From: an uncultured Veillonellaceae bacterium
GTDB lineage: Bacteria > Bacillota > Negativicutes > Selenomonadales > Selenomonadaceae
Assembly (NCBI GenBank): GCA_902801565.1
Contig: CADCIX010000012.1
Span: forward strand, 1-64,000
Length of the DNA: 64,000 nucleotides
Reading direction: 5' to 3'
Shown: piece after piece, positions 31,594-40,534 of the stretch
Layout of the letters: each line of letters starts with the position of its first letter
Position numbering within the stretch: the first letter of the stretch is position 1
Program-made: the position numbers and the translations under genes
The notes under the pieces: generated by a model
The model's input: the letters and a program-made list of their open reading frames with translations, nothing else
Told to the model about the DNA's origin: nothing
The model's database searches: none

Positions 31594-32556
31594 TCAAGCG
31601 AGAACCTTGGCAAGATGTATGTATTCCGGATCCAGTTTCTTCTTGTTTGTCACCGCATCATGGAGATTGATGGAAACCACATTGCCACGGTTGAAGCCGA
31701 ACACGATATCCGAAAGCCCGGAAATGATGGCCAAAGCAGCCTTCTCGCCCAACTGGGAAGCCTTCACGCGGTCAATGACCGTCGGGGAGCCGCCGCGCTG
31801 GACATAGCCTAGAATCGATACGCGGGTATCCAGCCCTGTCTTCTCCGAAATGGCCTTGCCGATCTCCTTGCCACTGCCGGCACCCTCGGCAACCACCACA
31901 AGGATATAGCGCTTGCCCGCCTCATAGGCGATCTTCATCTCTGTGCAGATCTCGTCCAAATCGTACTCTTCCTCCGGCACGAGAATGTACTCCGCGCCGC
32001 CGGAAATACCGGATACCATGGCAAGCCATCCGCTATTGCGCCCCATGACCTCAAGGACGATGACACGACGATGGGCAGATGCGGTATCCCTCAATTTGTT
32101 GATGGCATCGATGATCGTATTCGCTGCCGTATCGCAACCGATGGTGTAGTCAGAGCCCCAGACATCATTGTCGATGGTTCCGGGCAGGCCAACGATGGGG
32201 ATCCCCGTCTCCTGGGAAAGAAGCTGGGCACCGCGCAGGCTTCCGTCACCGCCGATGACCACCAGTCCCTGTATGCCGCGATCCACGAGGTTCTTATATC
32301 CCTGCATGCGGCCTTCCGGTGTCTGCCAGCGCTTACAGCGAGCCGTGCCGAGGAAAGTGCCTCCACGCTGGATGATATCGCCAACATTCTTGGACTGCAT
32401 CTCAAACATATCCTCTTCCAGCAGCCCATGATAGCCATTGTTGATGCCCCAGACCCTCGCACCCACGAACAAGGCCGTACGCACAACAGCACGCGCCGCT
32501 GCATTCATTCCCGGGCTGTCGCCGCCACTGGTCATTACCGCGATGCTCTTCAACAT
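31594..32556 (-). CDS. pfkA: 6-phosphofructokinase
   Basis: A 320-residue glycolytic enzyme that phosphorylates fructose 6-phosphate. Motifs are TSGGDSPGMNAA at the N-terminus, VIGGDGSLRGA (the Gly that marks ATP rather than pyrophosphate use), PGTIDNDVWGSDYTIGCDTA at the active site, and RVSILGYVQRGGSP. The length is standard for the bacterial ATP enzyme. It forms a single-gene unit with its own terminator; the ATG at 32556 follows an AGGGGGAC ribosome site. Confidence 0.96.
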   Translation of the reverse strand: MLKSIAVMTSGGDSPGMNAAARAVVRTALFVGARVWGINNGYHGLLEEDMFEMQSKNVGDIIQRGGTFLGTARCKRWQTPEGRMQGYKNLVDRGIQGLVVIGGDGSLRGAQLLSQETGIPIVGLPGTIDNDVWGSDYTIGCDTAANTIIDAINKLRDTASAHRRVIVLEVMGRNSGWLAMVSGISGGAEYILVPEEEYDLDEICTEMKIAYEAGKRYILVVVAEGAGSGKEIGKAISEKTGLDTRVSILGYVQRGGSPTVIDRVKASQLGEKAALAIISGLSDIVFGFNRGNVVSINLHDAVTNKKKLDPEYIHLAKVLA

Positions 32557-32684
32557 TTCAAGTCCCCCTCGCTGTTTTATCTAAAGTTCCTAAATTTCTC
32601 AAGGAATCCATTTCAAAATAATCCTAACCAACTTTAATGATACCATAAAATCTGCAAATAAAACAGTATTTTCTTGTAAATCCA

Positions 32685-32713
32685 TTGACAAAAAGCAACG
32701 GGGATGCTACATT
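32685..32713 (+). promoter_or_regulatory. Promoter of the ZTP riboswitch transcript
   Basis: -35 TTGACA, a 17-nt spacer and -10 TACATT, placed just before the riboswitch. Confidence 0.75.
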
Positions 32714-32723
32714 GAAACCAGAG

Positions 32724-32818
32724 ACTGTACGACTGACGGAAGTGGAGCACCACATGGGAGTACAGTGGGAAAAGCCGACCGTCTGGGCACTCATTGCCCA
32801 CGTGTCGGCTTTTTCGAT
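32724..32818 (+). promoter_or_regulatory. ZTP (pfl-type) riboswitch with terminator
   Basis: The conserved elements GACTGACGG, CACCACATGGGAG and GCCGACCGTCTGGGCA match the pfl/ZTP consensus. A terminator (GCCGAC...GGGCA against TTGCCC...TGTCGGC, then TTTTTC, 32774-32815) overlaps the last conserved block. ZTP/ZMP accumulates when 10-formyl-tetrahydrofolate is scarce; binding should prevent termination and induce the AICAR formyltransferase gene downstream. Confidence 0.88.
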
Positions 32819-32846
32819 GATGATGACAGAGGAAAAGGAGAAGAAC

Positions 32847-34019
32847 ATGAAAGAACTCGAACTGAAGTACGGCTGCAACCCGAACCAAAAGCCCGCCAAG
32901 GTCTTCATGCAGGAAGGAGACCTGCCCTTCCAGGTACTGAATGGCAAGCCCGGCTATATCAATCTGCTGGATGCCATGAACAGCTGGCAGCTTGTAAAGG
33001 AACTCAAAGAGGCAACAGGACTTCCTGCCGCCGCCTCCTTCAAGCATGTGAGTCCCGCAGGAGCAGCCGTTGCCGTCCCCCTTTCCGATACCCTGAAACA
33101 GGTCTACTTCGTGGAGGGCATTGATCTGAGCCCCATCGCCACAGCCTATATCCGTGCCCGGGGTGCGGACCGCATGTCCTCCTACGGCGATTTCGTCGCC
33201 CTGTCCGACGAATGCGACACCCAGACGGCCTCCTTCCTGAAGCGGGAGGTATCCGACGGCATCATCGCCCCCTCCTACTCCGCTGAGGCACTGGAAATCC
33301 TCAAATCCAAGCGCAAGGGCACCTATCTCGTCATTCAGATGGATCCCGACTATACACCGGAACCCCTTGAACAGAAGCAGGTTTTCGGCATCTGCTTCGA
33401 GCAGAAAAGAAATGACATGGAAATCACCATGGACTGCCTCAAGGACATTCCCACCAAGAACAAGGAGATTCCCGAAAATGCCCGCCGCGACCTCCTGATC
33501 GCCCTCATCACCTTGAAGTACACCCAGTCCAACTCCGTCTGCTATGCCAAGGACGGGCAGGCCATCGGCATCGGCGCCGGACAACAGTCCCGCGTCCACT
33601 GCACGCGCCTTGCGGGAAACAAGGCGGATGTATGGTATCTCCGCCAGAGCCCGCAGGTCCTTTCCCTGCCCTTCCGCGAGGATGTGCGCCGTCCTGACAG
33701 GGACAACGCCATTGATGTCTACATCTCCGACGAGTGCATGGATCTCCTCGGGACAGATGACTGGAAGCGGATCTTCACGGAAAAGCCGCCCGTCTTCACC
33801 CGCGAGGAAAAACAGGAATGGCTGAAGACAGCCAAGGGAGTTGCCCTCGGTTCCGATGCCTTCTTCCCCTTCGGGGACAACATCGAGCGCGCCCACAAGA
33901 GCGGCGTTGCCTACGTTGCCCAGTCCGGCGGCTCCATCCGCGATGACAATGTGATCGAGACCTGTGACAAATACGGGATCGCCATGGCCATGACACATAT
34001 CCGCCTCTTCCATCATTGA
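32847..34019 (+). CDS. purH: AICAR formyltransferase, stand-alone (PurH without IMP cyclohydrolase)
   Basis: A 390-residue enzyme that formylates AICAR with 10-formyltetrahydrofolate, the penultimate step of purine synthesis. It begins LKYGCNPNQKPA and contains ASFKHVSPAGAA and GAGQQSRVHC, all from the transformylase domain of bifunctional PurH. The N-terminal IMP cyclohydrolase domain (about 200 residues) is absent; that activity must come from another gene, not seen here. Start at ATG 32847 after AAAAGGAGAAG. The open frame upstream to 32685 runs through the riboswitch and is not coding. It is a monocistronic unit with a terminator at 34037. Confidence 0.92.
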   Translation: MKELELKYGCNPNQKPAKVFMQEGDLPFQVLNGKPGYINLLDAMNSWQLVKELKEATGLPAAASFKHVSPAGAAVAVPLSDTLKQVYFVEGIDLSPIATAYIRARGADRMSSYGDFVALSDECDTQTASFLKREVSDGIIAPSYSAEALEILKSKRKGTYLVIQMDPDYTPEPLEQKQVFGICFEQKRNDMEITMDCLKDIPTKNKEIPENARRDLLIALITLKYTQSNSVCYAKDGQAIGIGAGQQSRVHCTRLAGNKADVWYLRQSPQVLSLPFREDVRRPDRDNAIDVYISDECMDLLGTDDWKRIFTEKPPVFTREEKQEWLKTAKGVALGSDAFFPFGDNIERAHKSGVAYVAQSGGSIRDDNVIETCDKYGIAMAMTHIRLFHH

Positions 34020-34036
34020 TTATCCACAGAAAAAAC

Positions 34037-34076
34037 AGGAGGAAACCCTCTTTTCAGCGGGTTTCCTCCTAATTTT
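34037..34076 (+). terminator. Terminator of the AICAR formyltransferase gene
   Basis: Perfect 12-bp stem AGGAGGAAACCC/GGGTTTCCTCCT with a 10-nt loop, followed by AATTTTT. Confidence 0.9.
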
Positions 34077-34150
34077 TCCCCTATTGCAGCAAGCTATCAA
34101 CATCTTTGCAAAAGAACCTGTGGATATGTGGAAGATTTTGTGGATAACTC

Positions 34151-34810
34151 CTAAAAAATACCTCCGATGCGGAGCGTATCATCCCAGAAATCATAGTCGC
34201 TCTTTCTCTTCTTCACCGCTCCGGACTTCTCAAGCTCCTTCATATGCTCAACAACTGCATAGTATATTTCTTCCTCCGTGCTTCCCGGCACGAGATTCTC
34301 CCAGTTCTCATACCTGTACTGGCGCTCCTTTATGGCATTCTGCGGCTTTCCCGTCACCTCAAGCTCGCTGAGGAACTGTATTTGCTGCCTTTCAGGGCGA
34401 AGATAGAAATGTTCCATGTAATATTTCTGTGGATAACTGTATTCCGCATCCTCTGAGATATCTTCCAGCCTGACCCATATATCGATGATGGACTCCAGAG
34501 AGGAATAGGGCATATCAATCCAGCGGACATTCTGCGTGTCCAGCCAGTAAATGAAGGAATCATCCTGGCAGAGCATCAGATACCGTTCTCGTTTCTTTCC
34601 TTCCTGTGTTCTACGTGAGGATGTCCCATCCTCCCAGTCTTCCCTGTCCTTCGTAAACCAGTCATCCGCCCATGTGGTATCCGTGGTATTTATGTTATCC
34701 GGAATCTCCTCCACTTCCTCGGGAATCTCCCCATAATAGGCCCAGGAACTCTGGGATGCCAAAAGCATTGCGCCAAATATTGCAACAGCCATGAAAAATA
34801 TCCTACCCAT
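34151..34810 (-). CDS. Secreted protein of unknown function
   Basis: A 219-residue protein with a signal peptide (residues 1-24, ending SQSSWAYYG). The remainder is rich in Trp, Tyr, Asp and Glu, contains the stretch DTTWADDWFTKDREDWEDG and ends DYDFWDDTLRIGGIF. No catalytic motif or lipobox is seen. GGGAGGG precedes the ATG at 34810. It stands alone between the AICAR formyltransferase and ClC genes. Confidence 0.65.
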   Translation of the reverse strand: MGRIFFMAVAIFGAMLLASQSSWAYYGEIPEEVEEIPDNINTTDTTWADDWFTKDREDWEDGTSSRRTQEGKKRERYLMLCQDDSFIYWLDTQNVRWIDMPYSSLESIIDIWVRLEDISEDAEYSYPQKYYMEHFYLRPERQQIQFLSELEVTGKPQNAIKERQYRYENWENLVPGSTEEEIYYAVVEHMKELEKSGAVKKRKSDYDFWDDTLRIGGIF

Positions 34811-34890
34811 CGAAAACCCTCCCCTGCATGCAGGCTATTTTTGATATATTTCGTCCTGTCCTCTCCATTTTCCTTTTTCTGCAAAAAATT

Positions 34891-36183
34891 TCAATGCCTC
34901 CTCATGGACTTCTTTCCTGAGCTTCTCCGCAGGATCGCATCATAAATCGGGAGGACCCCGAACATATCCAGTATCAGGCAGGCAGAAAGAGAAATGCAGA
35001 GCAATATCAGCATATGGTCAAAGGAACCAGTCAATTCCATGATGAGGATGCTGCTCGATACAGGGGACTTCACCGCTCCGGCAAAATACCCTGCCATGCC
35101 AAAGACAATGCAGCAAGGGGCCAGGGAAGGATCCATGATCCCAAAAAACAAGGCGCCCTTGGCAAAAATAGCCCCGGCAGTCGCGCCAAGGGCCATCATG
35201 GGAAGGAAAATCCCACCGGGAGAACCGGAGCCAAAACAAAGAAGCGTAAAGAAATACTTCGCAACCAGGAGAACCAGAAGAAAAGAGAGCTCATAGTCCA
35301 TGACCAACAGCTTGTCCACCAGGGTATTTCCTCCGCCAAGAACCTCGGGAAGAAAGAATCCAAGAATCCCTGCCAAAAGCAGGGCGGGCATCACTTTTGC
35401 CATGCTCTGCAGGGAAAGGCGGTCATACATCTCCAGGGAAAAGAGCAGCCCCCGGTTGAACAGCAATCCCAGAAAGCCGCAGAAAAGCCCCAGAAGGAGG
35501 AACGTCACATAATCTCCTCCCAGCAAAATGACAGGAAGATCCTCCAGATGGAACACAGGCTGAGCCCCAAAGACCGTCCGGGAAACCGCCGTGGAGACTG
35601 CTGCGGCTAAAATGCCCGACAAAACCTGCACCGCAGAAAAACCAGGAGCCAGCTCCTCCATGCAGAAAACCACGCCTGCCAGCGGTGCATTGAATGCTGC
35701 TGCCAATCCCGCCCCTGCTCCTGCCGTCAGGAGATTTCGTTCCTCCCGAAACCCGGACCTCCCCCACAGGCGGCTAATTCCCTGCCCAATGCATGCGCCA
35801 AACTGCACACTTGGCCCCTGCCGTCCAAGGGAAAGCCCTGCGCCAATTCCCAGCACAGCCCCAAGAAATTTCAGGTATAATACCCGAAACCAGTTCATTC
35901 TCATCCTTCCAAGCAGGATTCCCTTGACCTGCGGGATGCCGCTTCCCGATGCCATGGGCTCTTTCTCTGCAATCCGGCAAAGGACTGCAGCAACGAGAAA
36001 CAGCAGGGAAAACCAGAGCAAAAGCACCGAAGGAGAACTCTCCCCCCAGGAATAGACTACTTCCCGAACCACTTCCGACCAATCCAGCAGCCATCGAAAG
36101 GCCGACACCACCGTCCCGGTCAGGATTCCCACCAAAGCTCCCTCAAACAGGAGCTGGATCTCATAGATACGCTTCTTGTACAT
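34891..36183 (-). CDS. ClC-family chloride channel/antiporter
   Basis: A 430-residue membrane protein with the ClC selectivity motifs GSGIPQV, GRQGPSVQFG and GSGSPGGIFLP. The external gating glutamate of ClC-ec1 (GREGP) is glutamine here (GRQGP). The internal proton-path glutamate region (FCMEELAPGFS) keeps its acidic pair. In studied ClC proteins, loss of the gating Glu turns a Cl-/H+ exchanger into an ungated chloride conductor, so this may be a channel-like member. The start is the ATG at 36183 after AAGGAAG; the frame is open to 36261. No cytoplasmic CBS or TrkA_C domain follows. Confidence 0.9.
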   Translation of the reverse strand: MYKKRIYEIQLLFEGALVGILTGTVVSAFRWLLDWSEVVREVVYSWGESSPSVLLLWFSLLFLVAAVLCRIAEKEPMASGSGIPQVKGILLGRMRMNWFRVLYLKFLGAVLGIGAGLSLGRQGPSVQFGACIGQGISRLWGRSGFREERNLLTAGAGAGLAAAFNAPLAGVVFCMEELAPGFSAVQVLSGILAAAVSTAVSRTVFGAQPVFHLEDLPVILLGGDYVTFLLLGLFCGFLGLLFNRGLLFSLEMYDRLSLQSMAKVMPALLLAGILGFFLPEVLGGGNTLVDKLLVMDYELSFLLVLLVAKYFFTLLCFGSGSPGGIFLPMMALGATAGAIFAKGALFFGIMDPSLAPCCIVFGMAGYFAGAVKSPVSSSILIMELTGSFDHMLILLCISLSACLILDMFGVLPIYDAILRRSSGKKSMRRH

Positions 36184-36306
36184 CACTATATCTTCCTTAC
36201 AAAAAAAAAGGGACGATTGCTCATCCCTTTCCATGATATCCCATAAAAACCAACTGGTCAAGAATTTCCTGTATTTAGATGTGAATATATCTTTATAAAG
36301 TTTCTG

Positions 36307-37146
36307 TTAATAATCTAAGGAAATATCATCCATGGCTTCCTGCATAGCCTTTTGGACAGACCTCTCAATCACTCTTCCATTGATATACCCATTATGAGTT
36401 TTTCCTTTTGTCACGATATCATTGCAATAGACATAGTCCCCCGTGTTCACATCTACCAAACGGATGCACAGCCAAATGTTCTTTTCAACGGTATGTGTTT
36501 CGAACAGAACAAAGTCATGATAATATTTTATTGCCTTGCCATTACTGAAGGAAAGAACAAATACATAGTCATAGTTGCATTCCCTGCCTGCACGAACATA
36601 ATCCATCCGCTGCATATCTGCAAGCCCTCTGGGCTGCATTCCCACAGGCATGCCATCTACATCCACTTTGGAAGACTTGCTCACATTTGCCCCATCTGCA
36701 GCATGTTTTGCATTATATCTATTTTCTTGTGTCCCCGCAGTCTCCCTCTGATCATAATACATTTCCTCTGCATATTGAAGTAGGCGGGTATTTACATCCG
36801 TTCCCTTCATTACCGCAAAGTTCTCCCGAGGAAACTTAGTTCTGAGCTGGCTATAAATTTGATTCTTGACTCGATCCTCAACAATAACATTCTCATCCCC
36901 ATTAATGATCACAGCAATACGTACACGATCATCATGGGGCTTTCTCCCGCCATAGATGATATGGTGCGCCCGTCCATAGATGTCAGATGGTTCATAATTT
37001 TTATCTTTTTTCAGTTCACGATCAGCTGTCCGTATCCCTGCTGCCTCTGCTATCTGAATACCACTTTCCTGCCCACCCACCGGCAGAAAGAGAAAAGAGG
37101 ATACGGCAAAGAATGCCGCTGCTCCACTGACAAATGCCTTTCGCAT
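36307..37146 (-). CDS. Secreted protein of unknown function
   Basis: A 279-residue protein with a signal peptide (residues 1-35, ending QIAEAAG). It contains RIAVIINGDENVIVEDRVKNQI and later DYVFVLSFSNG and VEKNIWLCIRLVDVNTGDYVY. The pattern of an alpha/beta domain followed by a conductance-like 'respond and report' strand pair recalls LpoB/CsgG-type periplasmic domains, but this is only a visual impression. No lipobox is present. AGGTAGTG precedes the ATG. Confidence 0.6.
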   Translation of the reverse strand: MRKAFVSGAAAFFAVSSFLFLPVGGQESGIQIAEAAGIRTADRELKKDKNYEPSDIYGRAHHIIYGGRKPHDDRVRIAVIINGDENVIVEDRVKNQIYSQLRTKFPRENFAVMKGTDVNTRLLQYAEEMYYDQRETAGTQENRYNAKHAADGANVSKSSKVDVDGMPVGMQPRGLADMQRMDYVRAGRECNYDYVFVLSFSNGKAIKYYHDFVLFETHTVEKNIWLCIRLVDVNTGDYVYCNDIVTKGKTHNGYINGRVIERSVQKAMQEAMDDISLDY

Positions 37147-37245
37147 AACGCACTACCTCCAAAGCCTACAAATCACCCAAGATACACCTACATCATATCT
37201 CCATCGGAAATGCACAGATATTTTCCTAATGGATGCGGATTTTAT

Positions 37246-37524
37246 TTACAAAGCAGTATTCATATCGGACAAGACTTCACAAGGCTTTCCATACTCATAA
37301 ATAGCATCACTTGGAAGATCTATTTCATCATTCCAAAATACACATGTCCTGCTACTATCCAATTGCACTTGCTTAAACAAGCCATATATCGTCATAAGGG
37401 TACGATAACTTGGAATATCCCTCATATCTTCTTTGACATCATACAAAACAGATTTTCCATCATCAAACTCAACAAACAGAAAATAATTCTCAAGTGGTTC
37501 AAGGTGCTTGATTCTTGGCATCAT
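37246..37524 (-). CDS. DUF2442-domain protein
   Basis: A 92-residue protein beginning MMPRIKHLEPLENYFLFVEF, with the DUF2442 pattern FDDGKSVLYDVK and later WNDEIDLPSDAIYEYG. Function is unknown. Start at the first of two ATGs (37524) after GGGAGG. It follows a DUF4160 gene by 28 nt. These two families are very often paired in bacteria and are suspected to be a toxin-antitoxin-like unit. Confidence 0.75.
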   Translation of the reverse strand: MMPRIKHLEPLENYFLFVEFDDGKSVLYDVKEDMRDIPSYRTLMTIYGLFKQVQLDSSRTCVFWNDEIDLPSDAIYEYGKPCEVLSDMNTAL

Positions 37525-37552
37525 GGACAACCTCCCTCCTTGCTTGACAAGC

Positions 37553-37807
37553 TCATTTCAGAGGTGGAAGTTTTTTAATTTTTTGAGAATCCCACATTTC
37601 CTGCAACTCTGATTGATGCTCTTTCATCCATTCTATAACCAAATCCTGTGCTTTCTGCGGAAGATCGCCTTGCAACATCTCCAGCGTCCTGATGTTAAAT
37701 TCCCCAAGATACTCACCGTACAAGGCATGAATATGGCTCGGTTCGTGTTCCTTCGGTTTGAAGAACATTTTAATGATAATTCCATAAAATCTCGATATTT
37801 CCGGCAT
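37553..37807 (-). CDS. DUF4160-domain protein
   Basis: An 84-residue protein with the DUF4160 signature: MPEISRFYGIIIKMFF, then EHEPSHIHALYGEY. The E-H-x-P-H-I-H cluster is conserved in the family and could be catalytic or metal-binding, though no activity is proven. Start at ATG 37807; an in-frame ATG at 37831 is possible. It precedes and is probably co-transcribed with the DUF2442 gene. Confidence 0.75.
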   Translation of the reverse strand: MPEISRFYGIIIKMFFKPKEHEPSHIHALYGEYLGEFNIRTLEMLQGDLPQKAQDLVIEWMKEHQSELQEMWDSQKIKKLPPLK

Positions 37808-37931
37808 ACTCACTTCATCTCTCTCAATCATATCATAAAAATAAGAAAATTTCTTTTATTATATCATAGAAAGATTCATATTTCAACGATATCATTCTAC
37901 AACCTCAAAAGACATGCTTCCATGCCTTCTT

Positions 37932-38654
37932 TCATCTTTCAAGCCCCAACGGCTTCTTCACCGGCATTCCCGCCTTGCGGGGATAGGCTTTGGGCGTTGG
38001 CTTTGTTTTTTGGATACAGAGAATCGCACGAACATCCTCCATACCCGGAAGATGCACCCTTTTGATCTCTATGCCGCTGCCTCCCAAAAGGACAACGGCT
38101 TTTTTTGCTTCTTCTGCCTCCTCCTGGTACTGCATGCCCTTCCATGCGAAGAAGGCGCCCCCGACGCGCACGAAGGGAAGACAGTATTCCGCAAGAACCG
38201 GAAGACGTGCAACGGCGCGGGAAACGGCGATATCGAAATCTTCCCTGAACTCCTTGCGTGCTGCCTCCTCTGCCCGTCCATGGACACATGTCACATCCTG
38301 CAGGCCCAGTTCCTCCACCACGGTCTGCAAGAATCTTACTCTCTTATTGAGGGAATCCAATAGGGTAAGGCGCAGATTGGGCTGAAAGATCTTCAGGGGA
38401 ATCCCAGGAAAGCCCGCGCCTGTCCCCACATCAATGATACCGGCATCCCCCGACATCCTCTTTTCATCCCATCCGGCAAGGGAATCCAGCATATGCTTGA
38501 CGGCCACTTCCCTTGGTTCCGTGATGGCAGTCAGATTGATCTTCCCGTTCCATTCCATGAGAAGCTCATAATACCGCTGGAACTGTCCCTGTTGTTTTTC
38601 CGTGAGGTCCAGTCCATAGGCCTCTGCTGCCTTTCGCATCTCGTCATTGAACAT
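37932..38654 (-). CDS. rsmG: 16S rRNA (guanine-N7) methyltransferase RsmG
   Basis: A 240-residue SAM-dependent enzyme that methylates G527 of 16S rRNA. It contains [29 protein letters not shown] (SAM-binding loop), [12 protein letters not shown] and [14 protein letters not shown]. The start is the ATG at 38654, overlapping the end of mnmG by 11 nt, so the two are coupled. The open frame to 38972 is mnmG sequence in another phase. In many Firmicutes parA/parB follow here; instead this gene is followed by the DUF4160/DUF2442 pair. Confidence 0.95.
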   Translation of the reverse strand: MFNDEMRKAAEAYGLDLTEKQQGQFQRYYELLMEWNGKINLTAITEPREVAVKHMLDSLAGWDEKRMSGDAGIIDVGTGAGFPGIPLKIFQPNLRLTLLDSLNKRVRFLQTVVEELGLQDVTCVHGRAEEAARKEFREDFDIAVSRAVARLPVLAEYCLPFVRVGGAFFAWKGMQYQEEAEEAKKAVVLLGGSGIEIKRVHLPGMEDVRAILCIQKTKPTPKAYPRKAGMPVKKPLGLER

Positions 38655-40527
38655 TGTTCCCCATCCTTCTCTGCTGTTCCAGATATACCAGAAGCACGGA
38701 CACATCCGCAGGAGACACACCGGAAATCCGTCCTGCCTGCCCAACGGAGCGCGGGCGGATGGCGGCAAGCTTCTCCCTGGCCTCGTCCCGAAGGCTCGCC
38801 ACCTGGGCGTAATCGATGTTTTCCGGCAAAAGCTTGTTCTCCAGCTTCTCCATGCGCTCCACTTGTTCCTTCTGCTTTCTGATATATCCCTCATAGGAAA
38901 TGCTGATTTCCACTTGCTTCCTGACTTCCGGCTCCAGATCCGGCAAATCGAAAACCTTCTGCAAGCCCTCATAAGTCACTCCGGGACGCCGCAAAAGCTC
39001 TCCCAGGGGCATTGCCGTGCGGATGAGTTCCATGCCGGCAGCGCGAAGCTTTTCCTGGGTTTCCTGGCTCGGCGTGAGGATCTCTTTTTGAAGAAACTCC
39101 AAGGCTCCCTGCACTGCCTCCTGCTTCTTCCTAAATCTCTCCCAACGGTCATCCTTCACCAGCCCTATGCGGCGGCCTATGGGGGTAAGGCGGCTGTCTG
39201 CATTGTCCTGCCGCAGGAGCAGGCGGTATTCTGCCCGGGAGGTCATCATGCGATAGGGCTCATTTGTCCCCTTAGTCACAAGGTCATCGATGAGAACGCC
39301 GATATATCCCTCAAAGCGGCGAAGAACCAAGGGTTCCTTCCTCTGTGTCCGCAGAGCCGCATTGATTCCGGCAATCAAGCCCTGGGCCGCCGCTTCCTCA
39401 TATCCCGATGTTCCGTTGGACTGTCCTGCGGAAAAGAGTCCCCCGATGGACTTGAACTCCAGAGACGGCTTCAGCTGCAGGGGATCCACGCAATCGTATT
39501 CGATGGCATATCCTGCCCGCATAACCCTTGCATTCTCAAGGCCGGGAATCGTATGGAGAAAGTCGAGCTGCACATCCATGGGCATGCTTGTAGACATTCC
39601 CTGCACGTAAATCTCGTTGGTGTGAAGCCCCTCCGGCTCCAGAAAGAGCTGATGCCGCTCCTTGTCTGGGAATCGCAGGATCTTCGTCTCGATGGAAGGG
39701 CAGTACCTTGGCCCGATGCCCTCGATGACGCCATTTGCCATGGGCGCCCGGTGCATGTTGTCCCGCAGGATCTTGTGGGTTGCCTCGTTGGTATAAGTGA
39801 GCCAGCAGGAAACCTGCTCCCTTGTCCTTTCCTCACTCATGAAGGAGAAATTGCGGCATTCCTCGTCCCCCGGCTGCAGCTGCATCTTGCTGTAATCGAG
39901 GGTGCGGGCATCCACCCGCGCCGGCGTTCCTGTCTTGAAGCGCATGAGGCGGATGCCGTGCTCTAAGAGGGAAGCCGACAATTTGACAGCGGCTCTCTGC
40001 CCATTCGGCCCGCCGTCATGGGTGCTCTCCCCGATGATGATGCGCCCCTTGAGATACGTTCCAGTAGCGATGATGACATTTTCCGCAAGGTATTGCTCCC
40101 CTGTCTCCGTCTCCACCCCCTTGACCATATTTCCCTCTACCATGAGGGATTCCACCAGAAGCTGCTTCACATCAAGGTTTTTCGTATTCTCACAGGTCTC
40201 CTTCATGACAAGCTGATAGAGCTTCTTGTCCGCCTGTGCCCGAAGAGCCTGGACCGCAGGCCCCTTTCCCGTATTGAGCATGCGGAACTGGATGCAGGTC
40301 TTGTCCGCATTGATTCCCATCTCCCCGCCAAGGGCATCGATTTCCCGCACAAGATGCCCCTTTGCAGGCCCTCCCACGGAAGGATTGCAGGGCATCATGG
40401 CAATATTTTCCATGGAAAGGGTGGTGAGAAGTGTCTGGCAGCCCATGCGCGCTGCCGCCAGGGCCGCCTCCACTCCCGCATGGCCAGCGCCGATTACTAT
40501 GACATCGTATTTTCCCGCAATAAACAT
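38644..40527 (-). CDS. mnmG: tRNA uridine-5-carboxymethylaminomethyl modification enzyme MnmG
   Basis: A 627-residue FAD enzyme that, with MnmE, builds the cmnm5 group on the wobble uridine of tRNAs. FAD-binding [14 protein letters not shown] is at residues 9-22; [25 protein letters not shown] and [18 protein letters not shown] are family blocks. The C-terminal helical domain starts near residue 550. Start at ATG 40527 after AGGGA, 8 nt past the mnmE stop. It overlaps rsmG. Confidence 0.96.
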   Translation of the reverse strand: MFIAGKYDVIVIGAGHAGVEAALAAARMGCQTLLTTLSMENIAMMPCNPSVGGPAKGHLVREIDALGGEMGINADKTCIQFRMLNTGKGPAVQALRAQADKKLYQLVMKETCENTKNLDVKQLLVESLMVEGNMVKGVETETGEQYLAENVIIATGTYLKGRIIIGESTHDGGPNGQRAAVKLSASLLEHGIRLMRFKTGTPARVDARTLDYSKMQLQPGDEECRNFSFMSEERTREQVSCWLTYTNEATHKILRDNMHRAPMANGVIEGIGPRYCPSIETKILRFPDKERHQLFLEPEGLHTNEIYVQGMSTSMPMDVQLDFLHTIPGLENARVMRAGYAIEYDCVDPLQLKPSLEFKSIGGLFSAGQSNGTSGYEEAAAQGLIAGINAALRTQRKEPLVLRRFEGYIGVLIDDLVTKGTNEPYRMMTSRAEYRLLLRQDNADSRLTPIGRRIGLVKDDRWERFRKKQEAVQGALEFLQKEILTPSQETQEKLRAAGMELIRTAMPLGELLRRPGVTYEGLQKVFDLPDLEPEVRKQVEISISYEGYIRKQKEQVERMEKLENKLLPENIDYAQVASLRDEAREKLAAIRPRSVGQAGRISGVSPADVSVLLVYLEQQRRMGNNVQ

Positions 40528-40534
40528 GGTTTCC

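Noticed and set aside
32785-32815. Another parS-like site at the CACGTG in the ZTP leader
   Set aside because: Only the central 6 bases match; the flanks form the terminator stem instead.
32685-32846. N-terminal extension of the AICAR formyltransferase
   Set aside because: These codons run through the ZTP riboswitch and its terminator. The ATG at 32847 has a strong ribosome site.
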